A stretch of 64,000 nt of DNA from Trichomonas vaginalis G3 (lineage: Eukaryota; Parabasalia; Trichomonadida; Trichomonadidae). The stretch spans positions 29,418,082 to 29,482,081 of the forward strand of contig NC_067207.1 in assembly GCF_026262505.1 (NCBI RefSeq), read 5' to 3'. Below the pieces are notes generated by a model. It was not told the origin of the DNA and ran no database searches. It saw only the letters and a list, made by a program, of their open reading frames with translations. This document shows, in pieces, positions 12,042-23,842 of the stretch (positions within the stretch are counted from its first letter, which is position 1; every line of letters starts with the position of its first letter). Position numbers and translations under genes: made by a program.

Positions 12042-12045
12042 CAAA

Positions 12046-13480
12046 CTTCCTAATACAAAATTTGATTCCCTTATTATCTTCTTAACAAAACTTAAGATTT
12101 CAATAATACATCATGAAAACATTCATTTACTACATTCACACTGTTATTCCTTTCTATAAATTAACTCATTTAATAGAATCTTGTTTTTATATCTTATTAT
12201 TTTCTCATAATACTTCTAATTCCTCTATTTCCTCTTCCACATAAAATTTAATTTTGTAATGCTATCATATACACTTAATGTTTTCAAATTTTCAGATTTA
12301 AATTTAATCTTTATTTTCATCATCATTTATAATCTTGTTCCTATATAAAGTTATAATAAATTATCGTCAGATTCTAATATTTATGATTCTTACTACTCAA
12401 TTCAATATAATTATGTTAGTCACTCATATTCAGGAGAATAATTTAAAAATCTATAGCTCATATTTTGATAGTTATATATTTAGATGATATATATTGCAAT
12501 TCCGGTTTCAACACGATCAAATGCCAAACCAAGACAAAATATATATGAATTTTCAAAATATCGATTTACATTAGAATCTATATCTAATTTTATCAATACA
12601 CAAGTAGGGAATGTTCAATACATCTTTGAGCAACGTGAATAGCACAATTTTATAGGATTATTTGTTGATTATATAAAATATAAGCCAAATCGAATCTGCT
12701 GTATAGTACTTTAGTTTATCATTGAATGTTAAATGTGTTCAGATAAATATTTGAGTCAGATATCGCATTTTCTAATTTCAAAATTTATCTCATGAAGTTA
12801 GAATTTATTTGATCATACAACATCATGTTAGTCAAACTAGAGTTCAATGGCGATTCTAAAATGGAACAAATGCTTGTTTTATCAAAATGTTAAAATATTA
12901 ATCTAAAAAACTTAATATCTAACCAAACCATTCTAGAATTATTATATACAGGTATAGGCAATCTAAATGCACACGGAATTCGGAAAATTAAAAAGAATAT
13001 TTATGAGATTATTAAATCTTATGTAATTCAATGAAAAGTAGATAATATGAATATCTATAGGCTATATATCAACATATGAATTTTTGGTTTGACCAATACT
13101 ATACTAATGTGATCAAATTAATCTGATTTCTTAGATTTTCATTTGAAGCATTTGCAGTAGTAGGGGTACCTTTATATATTAACATATTAAAAAATTGCGC
13201 TCCGATTCGCAGTTTCTTCATGATTTTGAGATTGCATTAGATTTCGCGATGCAGAAAAAAATCACTTTAGATTCCCGTCAAACTCTAAGTATAAGCATGT
13301 CTCTATATGTAGAAACTGTCTGCGCTATTTATTTCCCGGCTCAAAAAACCACGGTGTTTGTGTGAGGGGGTCATGAAAATTTTCCAAGAGATGGAAATAT
13401 AGGGTATAATTAAAATGAAAAAAAGAAAAAATAATAAGTAAATTGACTGGAAATGAAAATTAAAATCAGTGTACAGTTTT
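12046..13480. other. AT-rich interior of the large element
   Basis: I see no ORF with coding character, no RNA gene and no tandem repeat. Bases 13,190-13,380 are slightly richer in G and C, without an identifiable gene. Confidence 0.5.
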
Positions 13481-15765
13481 ATTTTTTTCTCGCTGTGAAA
13501 CGTATTCGGTCTTTTTTTTAAAAATTAATTTTTTGTTAGAGATAAGAGCTAAAACTCGGTAAACAACTTCTTTATGTCTAGAAAATTCTATCTTGCCTTT
13601 TATTTTTTTCTCGCTGTGAAACGTATTCGGTCTTTTTTTTAAAAATTAATTTTTTGTTAGAGATAAGAGCTAAAACTCGGTAAACAACTTCTTTATGTCT
13701 AGAAAATTCTATCTTGCCTTTTATTTTTTTCTCGCTGTGAAACGTATTCGGTCTTTTTTTTAAAAATTAATTTTTTGTTAGAGATAAGAGCTAAAACTCG
13801 GTAGACAACTTCTTTATGTCTAGAAAATTCTATCTTGCCTTTTATTTTTTTCTCGCTGTGAAACGTATTCGGTCTTTTTTTTAAAAATTAATTTTTTGTT
13901 AGAGATAAGAGCTAAAACTCGGTAAACAACTTCTTTATGTCTAGAAAATTCTATCTTGCCTTTTATTTTTTTCTCGCTGTGAAACGTATTCGGTCTTTTT
14001 TTAAAAATTAATTTTTGTTAGAGATAAGAGCTAAAACTCGGTAGACAACTTCTTTATGTCTAGAAAATTCTATCTTGCCTTTTATTTTTTTCTCGCTGTG
14101 AAACGTATTCGGTCTTTTTTTTAAAAATTAATTTTTGTTAGAGATAAGAGCTAAAACTCGGTAGACAACTTCTTTATGTCTAGAAAATTCTATCTTGCCT
14201 TTTATTTTTTTCTCGCTGTGAAACGTATTCGGTCTTTTTTTTAAAAATTAATTTTTTGTTAGAGATAAGAGCTAAAACTCGGTAAACAACTTCTTTATGT
14301 CTAGAAAATTCTATCTTGCCTTTTATTTTTTTCTCGCTGTGAAACGTATTCGGTCTTTTTTTTAAAAATTAATTTTTTGTTAGAGATAAGAGCTAAAACT
14401 CGGTAAACAACTTCTTTATGTCTAGAAAATTCTATCTTGCCTTTTATTTTTTTTCTCGCTGTGAAACGTATTCGGTCTTTTTTTTAAAAATTAATTTTTT
14501 GTTAGAGATAAGAGCTAAAACTCGGTAAACAACTTCTTTATGTCTAGAAAATTCTATCTTGCCTTTTATTTTTTTCTCGCTGTGAAACGTATTCGGTCTT
14601 TTTTTTAAAAATTAATTTTTTGTTAGAGATAAGAGCTAAAACTCGGTAAACAACTTCTTTATGTCTAGAAAATTCTATCTTGCCTTTTATTTTTTTCTCG
14701 CTGTGAAACGTATTCGGTTTTTTTTAAAAATTAATTTTTTGTTAGAGATAAGAGCTAAAACTCGGTAAACAACTTCTTTATGTCTAGAAAATTCTATCTT
14801 GCCTTTTATTTTTTTCTCGCTGTGAAACGTATTCGGTCTTTTTTTAAAAATTAATTTTTTGTTAGAGATAAGAGCTAAAACTCGGTAAACAACTTCTTTA
14901 TGTCTAGAAAATTCTATCTTGCCTTTTATTTTTTTCTCGCTGTGAAACGTATTCGGTCTTTTTTTTAAAAATTAATTTTTTGTTAGAGATAAGAGCTAAA
15001 ACTCGGTAAACAACTTCTTTATGTCTAGAAAATTCTATCTTGCCTTTTATTTTTTTCTCGCTGTGAAACGTATTCGGTCTTTTTTTTAAAAATTAATTTT
15101 TTGTTAGAGATAAGAGCTAAAACTCGGTAAACAACTTCTTTATGTCTAGAAAATTCTATCTTGCCTTTTATTTTTTTCTCGCTGTGAAACGTATTCGGTC
15201 TTTTTTTTAAAAATTAATTTTTTGTTAGAGATAAGAGCTAAAACTCGGTAAACAACTTCTTTATGTCTAGAAAATTCTATCTTGCCTTTTATTTTTTTCT
15301 CGCTGTGAAACGTATTCGGTCTTTTTTTTAAAAATTAATTTTTTGTTAGAGATAAGAGCTAAAACTCGGTAAACAACTTCTTTATGTCTAGAAAATTCTA
15401 TCTTGCCTTTTATTTTTTTCTCGCTGTGAAACGTATTCGGTCTTTTTTTTAAAAATTAATTTTTGTTAGAGATAAGAGCTAAAACTCGGTAAACAACTTC
15501 TTTATGTCTAGAAAATTCTATCTTGCCTTTTATTTTTTTCTCGCTGTGAAACGTATTCGGTCTTTTTTTTAAAAATTAATTTTTTTGTTAGAGATAAGAG
15601 CTAAAACTCGGTAAACAACTTCTTTATGTCTAGAAAATTCTATCTTGCCTTTTATTTTTTTCTCGCTGTGAAACGTATTCGGTCTTTTTTTTAAAAATTA
15701 ATTTTTTGTTAGAGATAAGAGCTAAAACTCGGTAAACAACTTCTTTATGTCTAGAAAATTTAACC
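13481..15765 (-). repeat. Right tandem array, about 19 copies of the 121-bp unit
   Basis: The complement of the left-array unit recurs every 119-122 bases (for example CGCTGTGAAACGTATTCGGT). It is inverted relative to 4,447-7,511. Copies are nearly identical. The array has fewer copies than the left one, so the two have changed length independently. Confidence 0.97.
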
Positions 15766-16316
15766 TTCGTCTCCCATTTTTATATATTTGGTTTAGAATG
15801 TTTGAAAATGCGTAATATGGTCATTAATATTAATTGAAAAGAACCTTGAATTAATTCAATCTGATCTCACAAAATATTTTAAATTACAAACTTTGTAGTT
15901 TGAATAGATAATTAGTATTAAACTCAACTAACTAGTTTATTTTTGAATAAAAATTATTTGAATTCATTCAATTTTGTGAATTTTCCTTCAAAAATCAAGT
16001 TTTAATATCCTATTTGCCATATAATTATAAATACAATGAAACATATTCGAAATTGAAAAGAATCACTTTTTCTGTTCTTTCAATCATTCAATTTGAATTT
16101 TGCAATATTGGATTTCCCATTAAATAGCTATTAAAAACAACAAGCAATTTAACTTACATCCAAATTTATTTGTGTTATATTCAATCTTCTCAAAACTTAT
16201 AATTTTCGGCTATAGCATGATTATATGCTATATAATATAATAAACCTATAATAGTATCAGTCTTTCAATTATTTGAAGAGAAAACCGACAAAATCTATTT
16301 TCTGTCAATAACATTG

Positions 16317-17859
16317 TTCTCCATTTGATGCTGAGTCTAAATCTCTATTTTTGAAAATTCCTCTTTCCAAATTTCTTTTTTCCAAATTAGAAGTTTAATT
16401 CAAATTTTCAATAGTTTATATATTATCTCAAACCGTCTTAGATTTTCTTACTTTTTGGGTATTTTCTCTCAAAATATACAAAAATTATAATCTCAATACA
16501 TATGTCTAATATACTTTAAAACCATCGTCATAAAATTCAAAAACGAAGAGATCTTCTCTCCAAATTTTTTTCAAAATCAAAAAAATGAGATAAAAAAATA
16601 CGTTTGGAAATTCAAAGGTTGTCTCACGAGAAAACTGACGGTAAAAATTCGATGAAACCAGGTGCATTGTATAGTACATATATGTGGTAAATAAATGTCG
16701 ATTAGCTTTGTAAAAAATATCCCACAGTTTTTGAGATCTTGAAAACGGCCATTCAAAAAGTCGAAAATTTTCGCGAGATGTTAATGGGCAAGACAGTTTT
16801 TCGACAAATAAATCGTAAACATGGGAATTAAAATAAGGCGTTATATTACATATATGGTAAAGAATATGGATGTGAAGAGCGTTAGTAGAATGGAAAGACT
16901 TTGAAATTTTAAAAAATTTATCTGGACTAAAAAATTATTTGATTATAAAAAACATATTATATATCAATTGCTATATAGAACTATCATAACAGATTTTGGA
17001 AAAGCTGCAAATCCCCAAGTTGGAGAATTCATTAAATACTAATTATTCAGCTTTTTATCGGAAAGGAAGGTAGTGTCTTGGTTGGGAACACTATGCTCTT
17101 TTTGAATCTAAAAGGCAACTGTTCAAATCATAACATCTTTGTTTTTTTTTCTTATTCTGCCATTATTGTTTTTCCTTGTTATGATTCAAATTAAAAATAT
17201 TTTAGTAAAGGTATTTTGGACATCATTTTTTCACATTGTCTCAATGCAAATGTTTGAAAATTTTGTAGGCAATATGACAACTCTTTCAACATTTGTTCTC
17301 TTTTATTAACTCAAACAGATTTAGGATCTAATTTCATGCCTTCGAAGACATTTAAACCATCTTCAACATAATTTATTGACAAATTGATAACAATTACTCA
17401 TGAATGTCGTAGATTTAATATCCTGTCACTCAGCAACAAATTCGGGTTCAATAACAAAGCTCAGTAAAAACTTTACAGAAATTCTCCAATTTATTTTAGT
17501 GTCTTTTTGCGTCATTACGGCTGCATTTTCTTCTGCATCTGAACGCTGTGTTTGGAAGAAGACGAAATACAGAAACTTTCAACACAAGTAATCAGATTTT
17601 CTTGTCTTTCATGTTAAAATGCTTCATCTCGCTAGGTATACGTCATTTATTGGATGGATTGTTAGCTTTGTGTCCAAATAGCAAAAAAAAAGTATTAATT
17701 TAAATTTCGCATTTTGCATAAGTATACGCTTTAATTTATATCAAAACAGATTTAGATAGCTTAAAACAATATAGTTTACTCATAAATACATCTTGATAAT
17801 TCACTTCTTCAATTTTCATAATCTTATATCCTGACCTATATCCTCTTATAAACCATATT
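16317..17859. other. AT-rich region right of the large element
   Basis: I see no supported gene. Short open frames (for example near 17,400-17,590) lack an initiator and coding character. Confidence 0.5.
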
Positions 17860-18010
17860 TCTACTGAGATCTTCTTAAAGCATCTTTTTATCCCTATCTA
17901 CGCCTCGAAACCCTATTTTTCCGGCGGAATATGAATCTTCGGGTCTCGCTGATTCGATTTCTGCAGTCAGATCGTAAAAATACCCACTACATAGCCTGAT
18001 AATCTCAATT
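17860..18010 (-). pseudogene. Diverged copy of the palindrome's coding-like segment
   Basis: The minus strand reads LCSGYFYDLTAEIESARPE and then GKIGFRGVDRDKKML before a stop. This aligns with LCDAYFHDLTAEIESAEPE and WKIGFERLDRAKMRL in the palindrome at 10,926-11,589. Many DNA differences fall where the peptide is kept, so the segment was once coding. It is a fragment with no start. Confidence 0.55.
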
Positions 18011-18049
18011 TAAGTTCCTTAATTTTTTTGAAAAAAAAATTAAAACTCC

Positions 18050-18985
18050 CTTATCAAGATCTACTTCCTCAGATCTTGTTGCTAAGATCCAAACTCTCGA
18101 CTCTCAAATCTACTTCCTCAGATCTTGTTGCTAAGATCTACTTCCTCAGATCTTGTTGCTAAGATCTACTTCCTCAGATATTGTTGCTAAGATCTACTTC
18201 CTCAGATCTTGTTGCTAAGATCTACTTCCTCAGATCTTGTTGCTAAGATCCAAACTCTCGACTCTCAGATCTTGTTGCTAAGATCTACTTCCTCAGATAT
18301 TGTTGCTAAGATCTAAACTCTCGACTCTCAAATCTACTTCCTCAGATCTTGTTGCTAAGATCTACTTCCTCAGATATTGTTGCTAAGATCTAAACTCTCG
18401 ACTCTCAAATCTACTTCCTCAGATCTTGTTGCTAAGATCCAAACTCTCGACTCTCAAATCTATTTCCTCAGATCTTGTTGCTAAGATCTACTTCCTCAGA
18501 TATTGTTGCTAAGATCAAACTCTCGATCTCAAATCTACTTCCTCAGATCTTGTTGCTAAGATCTACTTCCTCAGATCTTGTTGCTAAGATCCAAACTCTC
18601 GACTCTCAGATCTTGTTGCTAAGATCTACTTCCTCAGATATTGTTGCTAAGATCTAAACTCTCGACTCTCAAATCTACTTCCTCAGATCTTGTTTCTAAG
18701 ATCCAAACTCTCGACTCTCAAATCTATTTCCTCAGATCTTGTTGCTAAGATCTACTTCCTCAGATATTGTTGCTAAGATCTACTTCCTCGATCTCAAATC
18801 TACTCTCAGACTGCTAAATCTACTTCCTCAGATCTTGTTGCTAAGATCTAAACTCTCGACTCTCAAATCTACTTCCTCAGATCTTGTTGCTAAGATCTAA
18901 ACTCTCGACTCTCAATATTGTTGCTAAGATCTAAACTCTCGACTCTCAAATCTACTTCCTCAGATCTTGTTGCTAAGATCGATCT
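18050..18985 (+). repeat. Minisatellite of AGATCTACTTCC / TTGTTGCTAAGATC units
   Basis: Two interleaved modules alternate: ATCTACTTCCTCAGATCTTG plus TTGCTAAGATC (about 30 bp), and AAACTCTCGACTCTCAA (about 20 bp). The order is irregular, giving higher-order blocks of about 30 to 80 bp. Open frames across it are a product of the repeat, not a gene. Confidence 0.95.
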
Positions 18986-19694
18986 ATTATACTCAATTTT
19001 ACTTAAGCAATATAGATCACCTTTATTATGATTCTCTTTATCTGTACTTGTTTAAAATTAAATTACATCATAAAGATCTAATTACAAATTATTTAGAATT
19101 TTGAAATAAAACCAGTATTTTATCAAATGCTTTGAGATTAATGCATTCAAACTTAAAAAAAAAGATATATTCAGATCAATTTCAATATTATTGATTTTTT
19201 AATGTAAAAACTATGTCTACATAGATCTCAAACAATTTTATTAGATACTCTTTTTCCCAATTTTTTTCAAAATCTCTTTTTACATATCAAAAATTGTATT
19301 TTTCAATTTCATTTTTATTTTTTCCATATTTTTTTTGGAATTTGGATATGCGTCCAAAGTAGTTATGTCATTAGAAAAATATTAGATATCTGAAGAGAAA
19401 ATGATAACTTAGAGAGTTTTAAAGATTTTATTTTCGAATACAAATATAGACCTCAGAGGAATACATTCTAAATAAATTTGTATCTGAGGGTGAATAAATA
19501 AGAACAAAATTTAAAGGGTTAGCATAAATAATGTAGAAATTAAGATTGGAATTTAAATTTAATACAAAATTAAAGGGAATGAATTTGCGATTAGTAGGGT
19601 ATGGCAAATGGATTGGGAAACATTGGTTACACATAAAATTATCAGATGTAAGAATTTGGTGCAGATATTTTAAAAATGAGATCTGAGTGCTTAA
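18986..19694. other. AT-rich spacer
   Basis: I see no gene or repeat. Open frames here are AT-rich and not coding-like. Confidence 0.5.
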
Positions 19695-19955
19695 ACAATA
19701 TCTCAAAATTCAAATTTTCCAAATGAAAATTTGGAAAATTCCCAAAATGCAGAATCAACTGATGATTTTCAATCATTAATAACGCCAATACAAGAAGATC
19801 ATTTTCCTTCTGCCAACGAACTAAAACAATGGTTTGATATTGCCCATGATGTTTTAATTAGTCCGCCACCTGAGAATCAACATCCAGAAATTGATGAAGA
19901 AGAGACACAAAAAGCAATTTATCTATTACAAAACTTAGACTTTCCTAAGAAATAA
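19695..19955 (+). pseudogene. C-terminal gene fragment without a start codon
   Basis: An open frame with coding-like composition (…DHFPSANELKQWFDIAHDVLI…EIDEEETQKAIYLLQNLDFPKK) ends in TAA at 19,955. It has no in-frame ATG anywhere back to the preceding stop. The nearest ATG (19,722) is in another frame and runs only 18 codons. It is acidic and helical, of unknown family. It is most likely the 3' end of a gene that has lost its front part. An undetected intron is the alternative, but I see no ACTAACACACAG-type branch/3' splice motif upstream. Confidence 0.4.
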
Positions 19956-21730
19956 AATTATTTAATTTATTCTTGTTTGTTTTTTAATTAAACATGTATA
20001 TTTATTAACATTTCCTTTTTTAATACCTTTCCAACTTCTATTAGTAACAAATACATAACTAATTTGAAGATTTAGCGTTATGAAGAAGTATCCAAGTAAT
20101 AACGTCAATAATGCATTTGCGATAGGATATAATTGCACCAAAGGTTAAAACTTGTATAAAGAATGAAAAATGAAATTTAATACAATTTTTTTTCGAAAAA
20201 AATCCATGCTTGGCTAGATTTTCATAGTTATTGAATATGCATTACTGACATCTTGTAAAAGATGCCGATCAAGGCTTTCAAGATTGCTAAATTTCTCGAT
20301 TAAAATTTACATTTTTTTTTTATTTGTGTTTAATTACATTTTACAGTTTGCAGACTTACATAAAATCCGCAACATAGTGGTTATTTAATATTTGCCCCAC
20401 AGTATTGTAGTTTGAAATTTACGATAAGATTATAATTGATAAAGTAAGGTTTTGTCATTAATGCATCTTATAAACTTTCATTGATAAATATGGATAGATA
20501 AGTTCTGTGTTCAAAAGTAAGCATTTTTTAAAACGCGCAATTATATCAAGAACGACTATCATAAATTCATGAGTATCGATGATTTTCGTTTAGGATGGAC
20601 TTAATCGGCTTGATTGATATACATATTTTAAAATGGCATAGCTTTGTGCATGTTATGTCAAGCATTGTGCCAAACCAATTTAAAATGAAACAAATTATTT
20701 TAAAGAAACTATATATGAACTATTCGAACACTTTATATTAATGTAGGGAGCTATAAATTTAAATATTCTAAAAATTTATTTATTTGTTAAGAGTTCGGAA
20801 CAAATTTATTATTGAATATATAGGAAATCAAATAATTATGCATAATCGCATAAAAAAATGCTGAAACAATGAAAAGAAAAAAATAGTTGCCCAATAGAAA
20901 AAGTCGAACCCATACCCCTACCCATTGAGTTATCCTCACTTTCAAGTTTCGATCGAAAAAAAGGTATTTAATCGCGTAACTCGCACCTTTTAGTCGTATT
21001 TCGAAGTTCTATATAGTATTAAAGATTAAGTTACATTATGTACAAAATAACTTTTTATTGTTATTTGATTTTGATAGCATTATTAGCTGAATATGCAAAA
21101 TCTCGTAGAAATAATCATTTCATTCAGACATAAGTATTGGATTGTTTCCCAACAAGCATAATAACACACGTTTCATATTATAATTTATTTCATTTCTGTA
21201 CAAAATTTAGATAACGATATCAAATAAAAAAAACTGTGGCATTTTTTTACTTCAAACTATCATGAAGTGTAACCAAATTGGGTGAGTATTCTTGCTATCA
21301 GTATGACATGAAAAAGTGAACGACAAAAATTGAAGATATTGTAGTTAACTCGGATTTTTTTAATTGCAAACACATCTATAATTTGTTTAAATATCATTTA
21401 TTATATCAAAATCGAAAAATTCGTTTTTGGAAATCTTTGAATTTATGAGAAGTTCTACAAAGACACTTACAAATATAGCGTTTGCAATAAAAAGGCTCTT
21501 TAATCTTCTTCATCCTTGCTCAGAAACTTCTACTGGTTACCTTACGGGTAACCTGCAAAGCTGCTTCCAAGGCATCGGGAAAATAACGTATTTTCGTGAG
21601 ACTACCTTTGGAAATTCATTTTTAGCATTTTAGGAATTTTCTCACTTTTCTTCCAAATTGACATCCTTATTTTTAATAACTTTATTCACAAGAACAATCT
21701 AAAAGCAAAAAAATTTAAATATAAAAATTC
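19956..21730. other. AT-rich intergenic region
   Basis: No supported protein gene lies here. A tRNA-like fragment (20,885-20,941) is listed separately. The remaining open frames are short and AT-driven. Confidence 0.5.
20885..20941 (-). pseudogene. tRNA-like fragment (A-box and B-box-like motifs, no anticodon arm)
   Basis: On the minus strand, GTGAGGATAACTCAATGGGT looks like a tRNA 5' end and D-arm (A-box-like TAACTCAATGGG). GGGTTCGACT, about 20 bases later, looks like a T-loop/B box. The anticodon arm is missing and the total is only about 54 bases, so it is not a working tRNA. It could be a deleted tRNA gene or part of a SINE-like sequence. Confidence 0.35.
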
Positions 21731-23050
21731 TTAGTCACTATCCTGGTCAAGGGCGCTAACGAATGGAACATCTTCATCAATATCATCAGCTTTTTCTTGT
21801 TCTTGCGATGGGCCTCTTTTTGTGAGTGCTTCTAACAATTCTGTTTCTCTTGAAATAAGTTCTTTGTAGCATTCATTGCAAACGTGCTTCGGGCTCTCTG
21901 ATATACCAGGAATACGAATCTGGTTCTTGAAGCAATCGCTGCAGATGCATTTTCCGCATCTTCTGCAATGATGGCGGCGGAAGAACAATGTGAACTTCTT
22001 TTGGCATTCCATGCAAACAGGAGCTTGGTCATCAGGTATCCATACAGGTGCGAAACCGCGAACTTCGAGATCTGCTCGAGTCAAATTATTTGCCTTCATC
22101 ATTTTCTCAAATCCTTGAAGGAACTCAACTTTGGCCTTACTATCTTCAAGGTTACATCTGAATGATTTGTCTTTCTGGCGAACATCAATGGCATTTACAA
22201 ATGGTGGGGAATCTGCAACATCCATGATTAGATATTCACCAGTCTTGTAGAATTTGTTTGGCTTCCAGTTAATAACCATGTATGACTCAAGAACAAGTAA
22301 ACCATCGTTGAAAATGGCCAAATAACGATTATTTGTATATTTACGGGAGAATTTAGTTGCAGGACCCTGGAAATACATTCTCCGGCCTTTGACGCCGATA
22401 ATATCGAAATCAGAGACGCTGCTCTGTAATTGACACATTTTGTTGTATTCATCGAAGACATCGATCTTATCGTCCACGCTGGCAATAGCCTGCATAATTT
22501 CTTGAAGGTATTTGTTTAAATCTGTGTATTCTTGAGTTTCTTTTGGAGTATATTTGATCAATTCCTGAAGAAGAAGACGATAACGTGGCGGACGCTGGAC
22601 TGGAGTGATAAGGAAGGCTTCAATGGTATCCTTGGCGTTAGTCTCGAAGTATTCTACGAGTTTGGAGAAAGCAGCGTTTTTAGTGCGCTCCGTCTTGATA
22701 TTTGGCATATTAGAATGGTAGGCATAAATGTATTCGAAGTAAACATCGACGAGTTGCTTAAGGCCATCAAAAGCTTCGGCGATATTTTTCGTATTTTTAT
22801 TAGCGATGATTGTTGTATGCAATTTTTCGACAAAAGCACGACTGAAGTTTTCGACATCAATTAATTTGGCGAATAATTTCCTCAATTCTGCATAGTGTAG
22901 TGAAAATTCTTTATCATCTAACGATTTCAGAAGTTTTTTGGTAACTAATGTGTTAAGCATTTGAAGACCCATGTTATATGTATGCTCTGTCTTAATAATT
23001 TCCTGTACGACGTTTTGTCGTTTCTTGAACAGATCCGCGTTTTTTGACAT
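21731..23050 (-). CDS. DH-PH-FYVE protein, probable Rho-family guanine nucleotide exchange factor
   Basis: Three domains follow in order. A DH (Dbl homology) domain covers about residues 10-195, with the opening helix VVQEIIKTEHTYNMGLQML and the conserved FLITPVQRPPRYRLLLQEL. A PH domain follows (about 215-325). A FYVE zinc finger covers about 340-405, with WIPDD, FFRRHHCRRCG and a series of CxxC pairs. DH domains activate Rho/Rac GTPases; FYVE fingers bind phosphatidylinositol 3-phosphate on endosomes. The inferred role is therefore actin or membrane signalling at endosomal membranes. The tail is acidic. ATG 23,050 is the first in frame, giving 439 aa. The architecture matches FGD-type exchange factors. 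Catalytic activity and target GTPase are inferred. Confidence 0.9.
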   Translation of the reverse strand: MSKNADLFKKRQNVVQEIIKTEHTYNMGLQMLNTLVTKKLLKSLDDKEFSLHYAELRKLFAKLIDVENFSRAFVEKLHTTIIANKNTKNIAEAFDGLKQLVDVYFEYIYAYHSNMPNIKTERTKNAAFSKLVEYFETNAKDTIEAFLITPVQRPPRYRLLLQELIKYTPKETQEYTDLNKYLQEIMQAIASVDDKIDVFDEYNKMCQLQSSVSDFDIIGVKGRRMYFQGPATKFSRKYTNNRYLAIFNDGLLVLESYMVINWKPNKFYKTGEYLIMDVADSPPFVNAIDVRQKDKSFRCNLEDSKAKVEFLQGFEKMMKANNLTRADLEVRGFAPVWIPDDQAPVCMECQKKFTLFFRRHHCRRCGKCICSDCFKNQIRIPGISESPKHVCNECYKELISRETELLEALTKRGPSQEQEKADDIDEDVPFVSALDQDSD

Positions 23051-23842
23051 CCTCAATTTTGAAAAAGTTCGTCTCAGAAATTTGGTTAAACTTGTTTATT
23101 AGCACTATTTCGATTTCAAGAATCCTTTCCTAAGTGAATTTTGCTTTTTGAACCTCATAAACCAATTCACTTGATTTCTGATAAAAAACGAACATCCTCT
23201 GTACATAAGTTCTTGAACCATAATTTTACAAACTGATCAACTCAGAAAATTTTGAATCAGAGATTTGGATTAGTTATTTGTCATTTTAAATAAAATACTA
23301 GGAATTAATTGCAAACTGAATTTAAGTGAAAAAATGGAATTTGACAAAATTCACGAGAGATTTTAACTGAAAGAAATGTTTTTCCTTTTTATCTATATGT
23401 TTATCAATGTCATCAAAATGTACGATTATTTATTTACTATGGTACGCAAAATATGCATAATTTTGAATCGAAATCTTCGAAATTTATAATTAATCAGTAA
23501 ACAATAGTCGACATTATTATCACTTAGCAAGGTATGACAAAATAATTTGATCTATTTCCTTTAGGACAAGGTTTTGATCAATATTCAAACAAAAAAGTCG
23601 AATATGGAAGAGAAAAGATCATTTAAGTTACAGCTTGGCCAAAAATTTATACTCTTTATATTAGGTATCAATTGAAGATATATTCTTTATTGCTCATTTG
23701 TATCAACCATTTTGTTCAGGAAAGTGGACGATTTGACTTATCTGAAAGATAGACTTACTTATATAAATGACTTAGCTGGTTTAGACTCTATGTACAGTCC
23801 ATTTCAAGAACAGGACTTTGGAAATAAAAGTGACAAATAAAT
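23051..23842. other. Divergent intergenic region
   Basis: This lies between the DH-PH-FYVE gene and the Pin1-type gene, which diverge. I see no other gene and no certain initiator for either. Confidence 0.5.

Larger units (their letters stand above)
10563..12045. repeat. Palindrome with about 520-bp near-identical arms and hairpin-chain tips
   Basis: Bases 10,593-11,112 are matched almost perfectly by the complement of 11,405-11,920. About 290 unmatched bases lie in the centre (11,113-11,404). Differences are a single base and a 4-base loop length change. Both arms carry the same 62-codon open frame. The outer tip of each arm is a chain of separate perfect stem-loops. The right tip has one extra duplicated module (about 11,912-12,041). 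The structure resembles a foldback transposable element nested inside the larger inverted-end element. Confidence 0.9.
3905..16316. mobile_element. 12.4-kb structure with very long inverted ends containing 121-bp tandem repeats
   Basis: Bases 3,905-7,511 are matched in inverted orientation by 13,481-16,316. Each end has an outer unique part of about 540 bp (for example the phrase AGAAGATTGAATATAACAC near 4,025-4,043 is matched by its complement near 16,170). An inner 121-bp tandem array follows. Similarity stops near 3,905 and 16,316. The middle (7,512-13,480) holds a broken rve-type transposase/integrase gene, AT-rich DNA and a nested palindrome. I cannot identify a target duplication. Whether this is one transposon with giant terminal inverted repeats, or an inverted duplication that trapped other elements, is undecided. 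The arms are highly similar but not identical, with many small differences in array copy number and A-run length. Confidence 0.7.

Noticed and set aside
11778-12159. Several overlapping open frames in the hairpin chain
   Set aside because: They are products of the stem-loop repeats and are duplicated wherever the hairpins are.
3905-16316. A 6-bp target duplication AACATT at the ends of the giant element
   Set aside because: The six-base matches are not at equivalent distances from the inverted ends.
18475-18657. 60-codon open frame in the minisatellite
   Set aside because: Repetition of a stop-free unit, not a gene.
21427-21633. 68-codon open frame before the DH-PH-FYVE gene
   Set aside because: No initiator, no domain, and AT-rich composition like the surrounding spacer.
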